Program-made: the position numbers and the translations under genes
Shown here: positions 36,636 through 46,061 of the stretch, in pieces
How positions within the stretch are numbered: position 1 is the first letter of the stretch
Layout of the letters: each line of letters starts with the position of its first letter
Origin: SAR86 cluster bacterium REDSEA-S09_B4
GTDB lineage: Bacteria > Pseudomonadota > Gammaproteobacteria > Magnimaribacterales > Magnimaribacteraceae
Reading direction: 5' to 3'
Assembly: GCA_001628005.1 (NCBI GenBank)
Contig: LUQU01000001.1
Span: forward strand, 72,103 to 136,102
Length of the DNA: 64,000 nucleotides
The notes under the pieces: model-generated
What the model was told of the DNA's origin: nothing
The model's input: the letters and a program-made list of their open reading frames with translations, nothing else
Databases searched by the model: none

Positions 36636-36659
36636 ATTTAGTTTTATTCAATGATTAAA

Positions 36660-37934
36660 TTAACCGCTCTTTTTTTCTTCCGTGCTCTCATAGACCATTA
36701 AAGGTTCATTCTCACCCTGTATTACAGAGGCATCTAGAACTACTTTTTGTAGATTGGATTCAGAAGGCACTTTATACATTGTTTCCATTAAAATTCTTTC
36801 AATAATTGATCGCAATCCTCTGGCACCAGTTTTTCTTTCCATTGCCTTTTTTGCAATCTCGTGGAGAGCTTCTTCTCTAATATCCAGTTCTACTCCCTCC
36901 ATTTCAAATAAACGTTTAAATTGCTTCGTTAAAGCATTTTTTGGTTGAGTTAGTATCTTGACTAAAGCTTCTTCATCCAACTCCTTAAGGGTGGAGGTTA
37001 CTGGAAGTCTTCCTACAAATTCAGGTATTAAACCGTATTTTATAAGATCTTCTGGTTGCACCTGGCTAATTAGTTCATCTGATTTGCCTGACTGGTTGAT
37101 TGAAGTAACTGTGGCTCCAAAACCAATCCCGGTTTCTTCACATCTATGCCTGATAATGTTCTCAAGACCTGAAAATGCACCTCCACAGATAAAAAGGATA
37201 TTTGATGTATCAACTTGCAAGAACTCTTGTTGAGGATGTTTTCTCCCTCCTTGCGGTGGAACCGAAGCAACTGTCCCTTCTATTAATTTTAAAAGGGCTT
37301 GTTGCACTCCTTCCCCAGAAACATCCCTTGTTATAGAGGGGTTGTCAGATTTTCGTGCAATTTTGTCTATCTCATCTATGTAAACAATACCCAGTTGCGC
37401 TCTTTCAATATCGTAATCACATTTTTGAAGTAGCTTTTGAATGATATTCTCGACATCTTCTCCAACATACCCAGCCTCAGTAAGTGTTGTTGCATCTGCA
37501 ATTGTGAAAGGTACATCAAGTAGTCTAGCTAAAGTTTGAGCTAGTAATGTCTTTCCAGAACCAGTTGGGCCTAACAGTAAAATATTACTTTTTGTTAGCT
37601 CAACATCTTCTGTTTCATCTTTTTTTGTTTCTTCTCTAAGTCTTTTGTAGTGGTTGTAAACAGCTACTGAAAGGTTCTTTTTAGCATCCTCCTGACTGAT
37701 CACATATTCATCTAATCTTTCTTTAATTTCTTTTGGTACTAGAAAACTCTCTTCCTCGGAAGTGTCGGCTGCTTCATTTATCTCTTCTTGAATAATGTCA
37801 TTACAAAGATCTATACACTCGTTGCAGATATAAACAGATGGTCCAGCTATTAATTTTCTTACTTCATTTTGGTTTTTACCGCAAAAGGAACAAAAAAGTA
37901 ACTTTTCTTCGTTATTGTCTTTTTTATCTGCCAT
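36660..37934 (-). CDS. clpX: ATP-dependent Clp protease ATP-binding subunit ClpX
   Basis: The 424-residue protein has the N-terminal C4 zinc finger ([22 protein letters not shown]). The AAA domain has Walker [19 protein letters not shown] and Walker [13 protein letters not shown]. The pore-loop and sensor region includes [11 protein letters not shown], and the C-terminal [18 protein letters not shown] is typical of ClpX. It unfolds substrates and feeds them to ClpP. It lies 7 bp after clpP. Confidence 0.97.
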   Translation of the reverse strand: MADKKDNNEEKLLFCSFCGKNQNEVRKLIAGPSVYICNECIDLCNDIIQEEINEAADTSEEESFLVPKEIKERLDEYVISQEDAKKNLSVAVYNHYKRLREETKKDETEDVELTKSNILLLGPTGSGKTLLAQTLARLLDVPFTIADATTLTEAGYVGEDVENIIQKLLQKCDYDIERAQLGIVYIDEIDKIARKSDNPSITRDVSGEGVQQALLKLIEGTVASVPPQGGRKHPQQEFLQVDTSNILFICGGAFSGLENIIRHRCEETGIGFGATVTSINQSGKSDELISQVQPEDLIKYGLIPEFVGRLPVTSTLKELDEEALVKILTQPKNALTKQFKRLFEMEGVELDIREEALHEIAKKAMERKTGARGLRSIIERILMETMYKVPSESNLQKVVLDASVIQGENEPLMVYESTEEKKSG

Positions 37935-37941
37935 TATTTCT

Positions 37942-38556
37942 CTAAGTCCTGGTTTTCATGACGCTGTCAATGAGTCCATATTCAACTGCTTCCTCTGGAG
38001 ACATGAAATTATCTCTATCACTATCTTCTGCAATTTTATCTATGTTTTGGCCTGAATGAGTAGAAAGAATAGTGTTTAATTTTTCTTTAATAGATAGTAT
38101 TTCTTGTGCATGTATTTCAACGTCACTTGCTTGTCCTTGAAAGCCTCCCATTACTTGATGTATTAAAACTCTAGAATTTGGCAAAGCATGTCTTTTCCCT
38201 TTTGCGCCTCCGGTTAAGAGTACTGCACCCATACTAGCTGCTTGACCAACACATAAGGTGCTTACATCAGGTTTTATGAACTGCATAGTATCGTATATAG
38301 AAAGACCAGCAGTGACAGAGCCACCAGGAGAATTAATGTACAGAGATATGTCTTTATCAGGATTCTCTGCTTCTAAAAAAAGCATTTGGGCGACTACTAA
38401 ATTTGCTCCAATATCTTCGACAGGACCCGTTAAAAAGATCACTCTCTCTTTAAGCAATCTAGAATAAATATCATAAGCTCTTTCCCCCCTAGGAGTTTGT
38501 TCTACCACCATTGGTACCAATTGATTGATAGAAGTTGTGTCTTTTGTACTATTCAT
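37942..38556 (-). CDS. clpP: ATP-dependent Clp protease proteolytic subunit ClpP
   Basis: The 204-residue protein has the catalytic Ser in [13 protein letters not shown], the catalytic His in [14 protein letters not shown] and the catalytic Asp in [20 protein letters not shown]. The oligomer forms the two-ring peptidase chamber. It lies 40 bp downstream of tig and 7 bp before clpX in the conserved order. Confidence 0.97.
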   Translation of the reverse strand: MNSTKDTTSINQLVPMVVEQTPRGERAYDIYSRLLKERVIFLTGPVEDIGANLVVAQMLFLEAENPDKDISLYINSPGGSVTAGLSIYDTMQFIKPDVSTLCVGQAASMGAVLLTGGAKGKRHALPNSRVLIHQVMGGFQGQASDVEIHAQEILSIKEKLNTILSTHSGQNIDKIAEDSDRDNFMSPEEAVEYGLIDSVMKTRT

Positions 38557-38596
38557 ACCTATTATTTAATACTATTTTGGGTTAAAGGGTAAAAAT

Positions 38597-39907
38597 TCAA
38601 GCCCCTTGCTTACCAGTGACACATTCTTCATAAGTTAGTTCCTCCTCAACTGCGCTAGCTTCAGATAAGAGAATTTCTACAACTTGCTCCTCTAAAGAGA
38701 TGGATTCAATACCCCTTAATTGTTCTTCGTTTGAGTAAAACCAGTTAACTACCTGTTGAGGTTCCTTATACATTGCAGCACGATCTTCAATTATTTTTCT
38801 TACCCTGTCTCCATCTGCCTTAATGCTCTTCTCTTCAATTATCTTGTTTAAAATTATACCTACACTAACTCTATTCTTAGCTTCTTCTTCAAAAGTTTCT
38901 TTGGGGAAAAGATCTTCTTTTAAGTCCTTTGGATCCATGCCTACTCTTCTAGCAGCATCTTCTCTCATATTGTTTATTTCTGACTCTATCATTGCACTAG
39001 GAACCTCAAAAACATTAGCTTCCCTTATTGAATCTAATACACTGGCTTTACTTTTATTTTTTAAAAGATTTTCTAGATCTTCCTGTAATTTTGTCTCTAT
39101 ATCTTTTTTAAATTCATCCAAGTTTTCAGCCACGATCCCAGTCGACTTAAAAAACTCTTCATTTAACGCTGGGAGTTTAGGCTTAAGAACCTCTTTTACT
39201 TCAACACTAAAAACTACATCTTTGGAGGCTAAATCTTTTTTTCCGTAATCCTCCGGGAAAGTTAGCACTAAATCCTTTTTATCAGATGTTTTTAGCCCTA
39301 TTAGCCCTTCTTCAAAACCTTCAATCATTGATTTAGATCCAATTTCTACAACAAAATCTTTTGCTGATCCGCCTTCAAATTCTTCATTCTCAATTTTTCC
39401 AATAAAATCAATTTTGATTTGATCTCCTGAAGAGGCATTATCTTCCTTTGATTCCCAAGAGCACATCCGTTTTCTTATGTTTTCTATAGTTTTATTTACA
39501 TCTTCTTCAGTGACTGAACTCACAGTTTTTGTATAGCTCAGCCTACTTAAGTTACCTAGAGAGATTTCCGGATAAACTTCAAAAGTTGCTCTAAAGATGA
39601 CATCCTTTTCTATTTCTATCCGTTCAGGTATTAAGTTGGGTCGGCCTACAGGTTTTAAATTTTGTTTTTCCACTACTTCATAAAATTTCTTGATTACTGA
39701 GTCATTAATCACATCTTGCCTTATCTCAGGTTCATACATTTTTTTAACTACATCCAATGGAGCTTTACCTTTCCTAAAGCCTTTAATTTTTGCCGTTTTT
39801 TGTGCTGTATTTAGCTTACTCTTAACTTGTTTCTCAATTTCATCTGCAGCAACTGAAATAGTAAGACTTTGCTCTACCTCATTTTTATTTCCAAAAGAGA
39901 ATCTCAT
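38597..39907 (-). CDS. tig: Trigger factor
   Basis: The 436-residue protein has the ribosome-binding loop GFRKGKAPLDVVKKMY in its N-terminal domain and the FKBP-type domain (DQIKIDFIGKIENEEFEGGSA, GFEEGLIGLKTSDKKD). The C-terminal substrate-cradle helices contain VPSAMIESEINNM. It binds nascent chains at the ribosome exit. It begins the tig-clpPX-lon cluster, 20 bp after the tRNA-His 3' end, so the tRNA and tig could share a transcript. Confidence 0.96.
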   Translation of the reverse strand: MRFSFGNKNEVEQSLTISVAADEIEKQVKSKLNTAQKTAKIKGFRKGKAPLDVVKKMYEPEIRQDVINDSVIKKFYEVVEKQNLKPVGRPNLIPERIEIEKDVIFRATFEVYPEISLGNLSRLSYTKTVSSVTEEDVNKTIENIRKRMCSWESKEDNASSGDQIKIDFIGKIENEEFEGGSAKDFVVEIGSKSMIEGFEEGLIGLKTSDKKDLVLTFPEDYGKKDLASKDVVFSVEVKEVLKPKLPALNEEFFKSTGIVAENLDEFKKDIETKLQEDLENLLKNKSKASVLDSIREANVFEVPSAMIESEINNMREDAARRVGMDPKDLKEDLFPKETFEEEAKNRVSVGIILNKIIEEKSIKADGDRVRKIIEDRAAMYKEPQQVVNWFYSNEEQLRGIESISLEEQVVEILLSEASAVEEELTYEECVTGKQGA

Positions 39908-39926
39908 ATTCTTTTCCTATGTATTT

Positions 39927-40003
39927 TGGGGTGGGTGATGGGGCTCGAACCCACGACCACTGGCACCACAAGCCAGAGCTCTACCAACTGAGCTACACCC
40001 ACC
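39927..40003 (-). tRNA. tRNA-His (anticodon GTG)
   Basis: A 77-nt cloverleaf on the minus strand includes the extra G-1 specific for tRNA-His. The acceptor GTGGGTG pairs with CACCCAC, the anticodon stem is CTGGC/GCCAG with loop TTGTGGT, and the T arm contains GGTTCGAGCC. The discriminator is C and CCA is encoded. Confidence 0.97.
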
Positions 40004-40077
40004 AATTTTTTGGCATTCTATCATTTAACCAATAGGAAACTTAAAGAGGCTCTTAAATTTAAACAAAAATTTATTGT

Positions 40078-40347
40078 CTAGTGGATTTCAAAGGAATCTA
40101 TAGATTCGTCCACATTGCTGTCTTGAGTAAGAACATCTTCAACATCCGCTAGATCTGGGCCTTCCCAGCATAAAGCTAATAAGTCATTTAAGGTCTCATC
40201 TTCTCCCTGAATAAAAGCTTCTACTGAGCCATCTGATGCATTCCGAACCCAGCCAAACACGCCTTTTTTTTCTGCACTTTTTTTCATCCAGTTCCTGAAG
40301 CCGACTGCTTGGACCCTACCGTAAATACTTATATGAAGAGCAATCAT
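40078..40347 (-). CDS. acyP: Acylphosphatase
   Basis: The 89-residue protein has the full acylphosphatase signature: IYGRVQAVGFRNWMKKSAEK with the catalytic Arg, and GWVRNASDGSVEAFIQGED with the catalytic Asn. It hydrolyses the carboxyl-phosphate bond of acyl phosphates. It stands alone between tRNA-His and tRNA-Arg. Confidence 0.92.
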   Translation of the reverse strand: MIALHISIYGRVQAVGFRNWMKKSAEKKGVFGWVRNASDGSVEAFIQGEDETLNDLLALCWEGPDLADVEDVLTQDSNVDESIDSFEIH

Positions 40348-40449
40348 TAATCTAACTACAGCCTTAGTGATTATTAAAAAATAAATCTATGAGAAAAATA
40401 TAATATTCAAAGCACTTTTAATCAACTTCTTAGAGTGTTTTTTCGAGGA

Positions 40450-40527
40450 TGGCCTCCTCGGCAGGACTCGAACCTGCGACCCACTGCTTAGAAGGCAGTT
40501 GCTCTAATCCAACTGAGCTACGAGGAG
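40450..40527 (-). tRNA. tRNA-Arg (anticodon TCT)
   Basis: The acceptor CTCCTCG pairs with CGAGGAG. The anticodon stem is ACTGC/GCAGT with loop CTTCTAA, giving anticodon TCT. The T arm is GCAGGTTCGAGTCCTGC, the discriminator is G and CCA is encoded. Confidence 0.96.
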
Positions 40528-40614
40528 ATTATGAAATTATATAAAAAAATATGCCTACTAGCTTTAAAGATATGATTGGTCTTAAGTTTAGCAACGCCTC
40601 TTATCGGCTCAAAA

Positions 40615-41886
40615 TTAAACTGCTCTAGAAGCCAAAAAGGGTTTAACCTCTAGATTGGGCTGCTTTTTAAGCATGAGATCAGCCAGTACATCTCCTGACC
40701 CCATAGCTAAAGTCCAGCCTGAATGCCCATGACCCGTATTAACGAATAAACCTGATATTTTTGTAGGTCCTATGTAAGGCATGCCGTCCGGACTCATTGG
40801 CCTAAATCCATACCACAAAGTCCCTTTATCAAGATCTAATTTAGCCGCAATAGATGGGTAAACACTCTCTAATGTTTTATACAGGTAATCTATCCTTTTT
40901 TGATGAATACCCTCATTAAAGCCAGCAAATTCAGCTGTTCCTGCCACCCTTAAAGAGTAACCTAATGGAGAAAAAGCAGTGTGAATCCGCTCATCTATAA
41001 TAGGCATTTTTGGGGCATCATTTAAGGTTGAGGTATCCAAGGTTAATGAATATCCTTTAACTGGTTTAACGGGCAAATTTAATCTAGTGTTTTTTAATAG
41101 ATGATTTGTCCAACTACCTGAAGTCAATACCACTCTTGAGGTTTTTATTTCGACTCTATCTGTAACAACTGAGTTTACCTTTCTTTTATTAAAATGAATC
41201 CTTTTTACTTCAGTATTTACATGAATTCTTCCACCTTTTTCTTTTATAACTGTTTCCAGCTCCTTACAGAATTTGTAAGCATCTCCAGTCTCATCATCAG
41301 GAAAAATTATTCCTCCAGAAATCCTCTCAGACACATCGCTCAAGCAAGGTTCTTGTTCCACCACTTCCTGATTGTTAAGAACCTTAAAAGTTAAACCTAG
41401 ATCACTTAATCTCTTAACTTCTTGTGAAGCTTTATTGAAACTTGATTCATCGCGAAAAATTTTCATGGTGCCTACTGAAGAATGGTCGTAATTGAAACCA
41501 TATTTCTCTCTAATCTGTTGTGTAAGCGCTAAACTGTGTTGTGCTAATTTGCATATGTTTTCTGTATTGGAACTGTATTTCGATTTGGAAGAATTAAGTA
41601 AAAACCTCATCCCCCAAAAAAATAGAGAAGGTACTTGATTTAGTTTTAAGAGCATGGGTGAGTCTTTCTTACCTATCCCTGAAAGTATATTTACTATATC
41701 AGCCATTGAATTCCAGGGAGCAGCCTGTGAAGGCGTTAACATTCCTGCATTCGCAAAACTGGTCTGAGTGGCAACTCCTGAACTTCTTTCTAACAGTAGA
41801 ACTTCTTCACCTCTGTCTATTAGCGCATTGGCAGTGGCAAGTCCTTGCAAACCTGCCCCGATGATAATTATTGGATTCTCTTTCAT
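40615..41886 (-). CDS. FAD-dependent D-amino-acid dehydrogenase-like oxidoreductase (DadA family)
   Basis: The 423-residue DAO-fold protein starts with the FAD dinucleotide loop IIGAGLQGLATANALIDRG and ERSSGVATQTSFANAGMLTPSQAAPWN, typical of DadA. The C-terminal FAD contact is LFVNTGHGHSGWTLAMGSGDVLADL, and GFRPMSPDGMPYIGPT precedes it. It probably deaminates D-amino acids and passes electrons to the respiratory chain. No alanine racemase is next to it, so catabolic use of D-alanine is not shown. It lies between tRNA-Arg and tRNA-Pro. Confidence 0.85.
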   Translation of the reverse strand: MKENPIIIIGAGLQGLATANALIDRGEEVLLLERSSGVATQTSFANAGMLTPSQAAPWNSMADIVNILSGIGKKDSPMLLKLNQVPSLFFWGMRFLLNSSKSKYSSNTENICKLAQHSLALTQQIREKYGFNYDHSSVGTMKIFRDESSFNKASQEVKRLSDLGLTFKVLNNQEVVEQEPCLSDVSERISGGIIFPDDETGDAYKFCKELETVIKEKGGRIHVNTEVKRIHFNKRKVNSVVTDRVEIKTSRVVLTSGSWTNHLLKNTRLNLPVKPVKGYSLTLDTSTLNDAPKMPIIDERIHTAFSPLGYSLRVAGTAEFAGFNEGIHQKRIDYLYKTLESVYPSIAAKLDLDKGTLWYGFRPMSPDGMPYIGPTKISGLFVNTGHGHSGWTLAMGSGDVLADLMLKKQPNLEVKPFLASRAV

Positions 41887-41897
41887 CTATTTAAGCC

Positions 41898-41974
<77 letters not shown>

Positions 41975-42077
41975 AAGGCCGTGCATGTTAAGTATCCTTT
42001 TATTAAGCGTCAAATAAAAGATTAACTTTCTAGCAGTCAAAAATAATGAGAAAATTGCTTATTAATCTCAATCTTTT

Positions 42078-42920
42078 ATGACAATAATTCTAGATGGTAA
42101 ATCACTCTCCCAATCAACGGAAAAAGATTTGGTAGAGAGAGTTGAATTAATAAAGAAAAAAATAAAGAAAGTTCCGGTCTTGGCAACCATCTTGGTTGGT
42201 GAGGATCCAGCCTCAGCAACCTATGTTCGAATGAAAGGAAATGCCTGTGAAAGAATTGGAATGGATTCTTTGAAAGTAGAATTACCTTCGAACACTTCTA
42301 CAACTGAGCTGTTAAAAGAAATCTCAAAATTGAATAAGAATCCAGATGTTCACGGAATACTTTTACAACACCCAGTGCCTGAACAAATAAATGAAAGACA
42401 ATGTTTTGATGCGATAGCCCTAGAAAAAGATGTTGATGGCGTTACTTGCCTAGGCTTTGGAAAAATGTCTATGGGTGAAGCTGCCTATGGCTCATGCACA
42501 CCAGCCGGTATTATGCGACTTTTAAAGAACTACAAGATAGAGATCTCTGGAAAACATGCTGTAGTTGTTGGACGAAGCCCGATCTTAGGAAAGCCCATGG
42601 CTTTGATGTTGCTAAATGAAAATGCAACTGTAACTATTTGTCATTCAAAAACAGAGAACCTCGCTGAACACATTCAAAAAGCGGACATATTAGTTGGAGC
42701 TGTTGGCATTCCAAGATTTATTCAATCGGATTGGATTAAAGAAAAATCCGTTGTCATAGATGCCGGTTACCATCCTGAGAAATGTGGAGATATTGATCTA
42801 GATGAAGTCGAAGGAAAGTGTTCTGCATATACTCCAGTTCCAGGTGGAGTAGGCCCCATGACCATAAATACTTTATTAAAGCAGACAGTTGAAGCTTGTG
42901 AAAAAAGTATTCAAAAATGA
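42078..42920 (+). CDS. folD: Bifunctional methylenetetrahydrofolate dehydrogenase/cyclohydrolase
   Basis: The 280-residue protein has [26 protein letters not shown] with the catalytic Tyr and Lys region, and the signatures [13 protein letters not shown] and [17 protein letters not shown]. The C-terminus is [17 protein letters not shown]. It interconverts 5,10-methylene-, methenyl- and formyl-tetrahydrofolate. It runs opposite to the tRNA-Pro and DadA genes and leads a rightward pair with the monooxygenase. Confidence 0.96.
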   Translation: MTIILDGKSLSQSTEKDLVERVELIKKKIKKVPVLATILVGEDPASATYVRMKGNACERIGMDSLKVELPSNTSTTELLKEISKLNKNPDVHGILLQHPVPEQINERQCFDAIALEKDVDGVTCLGFGKMSMGEAAYGSCTPAGIMRLLKNYKIEISGKHAVVVGRSPILGKPMALMLLNENATVTICHSKTENLAEHIQKADILVGAVGIPRFIQSDWIKEKSVVIDAGYHPEKCGDIDLDEVEGKCSAYTPVPGGVGPMTINTLLKQTVEACEKSIQK

Positions 42921-42962
42921 CCTTGACCCATATTTTTAGTAATCTAGTAACAAAATATAACA

Positions 42963-44432
42963 ATGAAAGCAGATCAGTCACATTTTAATGTAGTCGTCGT
43001 AGGCGCGGGAATTTCAGGTATTGGTGCCGGATACCATTTACAAAAACAATGCCCAAATAAATCTTTTGTAATACTCGAAGGGAGAGAAACCTTTGGAGGA
43101 ACATGGGATTTGTTTCGTTATCCAGGCATAAGATCTGACTCTGATATGCATACCATGGGGTTCAGATTCAAACCCTGGATAGATGAAAGATTTATTGCCG
43201 ATGGACCTTCAATAATGAACTACTTAGATGAAACAATTGCTGAAAATAATCTCAAAGATAAAATCAAATATCAACATAAGGTTCTGACCTCCTCTTGGTC
43301 TTCTTCTGAATCTAAATGGACATTAGAAGTAGAGAATATTGAATCAGGAACAATTGATAACTACACATGTAACTTTCTTATGTGTTGTGGCGGCTATTAC
43401 AATTATGAAGAAGGCTACAACCCTGCCATTAAGAATCAAGATCAGTTCAAGGGACCCATAATCCATCCTCAAAAATGGCCTGAAGATTTAAATTATCAAA
43501 ATAAAAAAGTGGTCATAATAGGAAGCGGAGCAACAGCTGTAACCATAGTTCCTGCAATGGCTGATGATGTAGAACACATTACGATGCTACAGAGATCACC
43601 TACTTACTTTATGGCTGCTCCGGATAGGGACATGATTGGAAATTTCTTTAAAAAGATATTTCCACAGAAAACTGCTTATTTCCTTACTAGATGGAAAAAT
43701 ATTTTAATGGGGAATTTTTTCTATAACCGCTGTATTAAAAACCCTGAAAAAGTAAAAGAAATGTTAATAAACGGTGTAAGGGATCACTTAGGAAAAGATT
43801 ATGATATTGAGACGCATTTTACTCCCAGATATAAACCTTGGGATGAAAGGTTGTGTTTTGTTCCTAATGCAGATTTCTTTGAAGCAATGAAAGCTGGTAA
43901 GGCTTCAGTTGTAACTGACCACATTGATGAATTTACGGAAACCGGTATAAGACTAAAGTCGGGAAAAGAACTTGATGCAGACATTATTATTAAGGCCACA
44001 GGTTTAAATCTTCAATTCCTGAATGGGATTGATGTCAAGGTGGATAATGAAAAAGTTGATATATCTGAAAAACTAGCCTTTAAGGGAAGAATGTTTAATG
44101 GCATTCCAAATCTTGCTTGCAGTTTTGGTTATGCGAGAGCCAGTTGGACTTTAGGTGCTGACCTAAGTTCAGAGTACACCTGCAAACTTTTGAATTATAT
44201 GGACAAGCATGGCTATGATTACTGCACTCCTGAAGTAGGCGAAGATGTTAAAGAAGAAGGTACTTATTTGAACCTGTCTTCCGGTTACGTAAAAAGAGCT
44301 ATTGATAGGATGCCGAAACAAGGTTCGAAAGCGCCATGGCAAGGCAATCAGAGTTATCTTTCCGATGTAACAGAAGTAAGATGGGGATCAATAACTGATA
44401 ATGACCTACATTTTAAGACTGCAAATCAATAG
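42963..44432 (+). CDS. Flavin-containing monooxygenase, Baeyer-Villiger type
   Basis: The 489-residue protein has an N-terminal FAD loop (VVVGAGISGIGAGYHL) and FGGTWDLFRYPGIRSDSDMH. The Baeyer-Villiger fingerprint FxGxxxHxxxWP is complete as F162-x-G164-x3-H168-x3-W172-P173. A second NADPH loop is VIIGSGATAVTIVPAM. Such enzymes insert oxygen next to a ketone, giving esters or lactones, or oxidise S/N atoms. It is 42 bp after folD and runs towards the acyl-CoA synthetase on the other strand. The substrate is unknown; ketone, steroid or terpenoid breakdown would fit the neighbours. Confidence 0.92.
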   Translation: MKADQSHFNVVVVGAGISGIGAGYHLQKQCPNKSFVILEGRETFGGTWDLFRYPGIRSDSDMHTMGFRFKPWIDERFIADGPSIMNYLDETIAENNLKDKIKYQHKVLTSSWSSSESKWTLEVENIESGTIDNYTCNFLMCCGGYYNYEEGYNPAIKNQDQFKGPIIHPQKWPEDLNYQNKKVVIIGSGATAVTIVPAMADDVEHITMLQRSPTYFMAAPDRDMIGNFFKKIFPQKTAYFLTRWKNILMGNFFYNRCIKNPEKVKEMLINGVRDHLGKDYDIETHFTPRYKPWDERLCFVPNADFFEAMKAGKASVVTDHIDEFTETGIRLKSGKELDADIIIKATGLNLQFLNGIDVKVDNEKVDISEKLAFKGRMFNGIPNLACSFGYARASWTLGADLSSEYTCKLLNYMDKHGYDYCTPEVGEDVKEEGTYLNLSSGYVKRAIDRMPKQGSKAPWQGNQSYLSDVTEVRWGSITDNDLHFKTANQ

Positions 44433-44436
44433 TTAT

Positions 44437-45975
44437 CTACTTCCAATAACGATCTTTTAAAAGCCTTTTATATAACTTGCCAGTGGGATGTCTAGGCAAT
44501 TCTTCTTCAAAATCTACACTCCTAGGACATTTCACATGAGAAATTTTTTCTTTACAAAAAGCGATTAGTTCGGCTTCCAAATCTTCTCCTATATCAGACA
44601 TGTTTGCCGGTTGAACTACGGCTTTCACTTCTTCGCCCATCTCTGGATGAGGTACCCCAAAGACTGCTACATCCGCAACTTTAGGGTGCATAATAAGTGC
44701 ATCTTCCGTTTCCTTAGGGTAAATATTTACACCTCCAGAAATAATCATAAAAGCTTTTCTGTCTGTTAAATACAGATACCCTTCGTCATCCACATAGCCT
44801 ATGTCACCTAGAGTGCTGTAGCCTTGCTTTGAAATTGCACTTTGAGTCTTTTCTTTGTCATTGTGGTACTCAAATGAGGTAGCGGTTTCACCTCCAAAAT
44901 AAATTCCTCCCGCTTCACCAGCTGGCAGTTCATTACCTTCATCATCTAGAATATGAAGTTCTCCAACCAACGGCCTTCCAACGGTTCCTTTATGCTCCAT
45001 CCATTCTTCCGAGTTCACAATTGTCATACCGTTGAACTCAGTACCAGCATAATACTCAAATAGTATTGGGCCCCACCAATTAATCATATTCTCCTTTATT
45101 TCAATGGGGCATGGAGCAGCTGCGTGAATTGCAACTTTGTGTGAAGATAAGTCATAAGCTGATCTAAGCGACTCATCTGTCTTAAGGAATCTGACAAACA
45201 TTGTAGGCACCCATTGTGAATGGGTGACTTTATAATCTTGAATTGCTTTTAGTGCTGCTTCAGGATCAAACTTCTCCATAACGATAGAGGTGCCTCCTAA
45301 AGAAAGAAAGCCTGTGTTAAAGCCTAAAGGTGCTGAGTGATAAAGAGGTGCTGGAGATAGATAGATCGTATTTTCATCGCCCCCATAAATACCCTCCACT
45401 ACTCTACCTAAACCAAGGTCATCTTCCTCCTGGGTATAAGGCAAAGGGTTCAGCTGTAATTCTCGGTAGATTCCTTTAGGTCTTCCTGTTGTACCAGAAG
45501 AATAAAGCATGGATCCGCCCTGACATTCGTCTTCTACTGCTTCTTCTGGCATAGACGCAATACTCTCTTCATATGACTCATAGCCCGAAGAAGTTCCATC
45601 TAACATGAACTTTTTTACTCCGCCCAAAACTTCCTCTAAATTTGCTGCGGTTTCCTCCAAAAATTTAGACGTAATAAAAACTTTGGCTTCACAGTCTTTA
45701 ACGATGTATTCAACTTCTGCAGGTTGCAATCTCCAACTAATAGCCGTGTACCTTAAACCGCTTCTCCAAGCAGCAAATGCTATTGGGAAAAAAAGATGAT
45801 GGTTCTCAAGCATAAAAGCTATTGAGTCACCTGGCTTTAATCCTAAAGACCTGAAGAGTTGGGCTCCTTGATTTGATAAATCATTCAATTCCCCATGCGT
45901 AACTGTCTTGCCGCTAGACAACATTACAATTGCCGGTTTATCAGGAAATTTTTTTCCGTTTACTCCTGGATGCAT
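44437..45975 (-). CDS. Acyl-CoA synthetase (AMP-forming, fatty-acid-CoA ligase family)
   Basis: The 512-residue ANL-family enzyme has the P-loop MLYSSGTTGRPKGIYRE, the adenylate site FEYYAGTEFNGMT, the hinge GDIGYVDDEGYLYLTDRKAFMIISGG and the C-terminal catalytic Lys in RHPTGKLYKRLL. It activates a carboxylic acid to acyl-AMP and then acyl-CoA. It converges with the monooxygenase (4 bp between stops) and diverges from the ketosynthase gene. The chain length or substrate is not readable from sequence. Confidence 0.92.
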   Translation of the reverse strand: MHPGVNGKKFPDKPAIVMLSSGKTVTHGELNDLSNQGAQLFRSLGLKPGDSIAFMLENHHLFFPIAFAAWRSGLRYTAISWRLQPAEVEYIVKDCEAKVFITSKFLEETAANLEEVLGGVKKFMLDGTSSGYESYEESIASMPEEAVEDECQGGSMLYSSGTTGRPKGIYRELQLNPLPYTQEEDDLGLGRVVEGIYGGDENTIYLSPAPLYHSAPLGFNTGFLSLGGTSIVMEKFDPEAALKAIQDYKVTHSQWVPTMFVRFLKTDESLRSAYDLSSHKVAIHAAAPCPIEIKENMINWWGPILFEYYAGTEFNGMTIVNSEEWMEHKGTVGRPLVGELHILDDEGNELPAGEAGGIYFGGETATSFEYHNDKEKTQSAISKQGYSTLGDIGYVDDEGYLYLTDRKAFMIISGGVNIYPKETEDALIMHPKVADVAVFGVPHPEMGEEVKAVVQPANMSDIGEDLEAELIAFCKEKISHVKCPRSVDFEEELPRHPTGKLYKRLLKDRYWK

Positions 45976-46061
45976 AATTAGTCCTTTAAAATATTTTTTG
46001 AATTAATATTTGTAGATATTGCCATACAATAGATTCTTAAGAAATAGTTGTAAAAAAATAA

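Noticed and set aside
38823-39248. Plus-strand 141-residue ORF inside tig
   Set aside because: Antisense shadow of the trigger factor C-terminal domain, low-complexity Ser/Phe/Leu composition.
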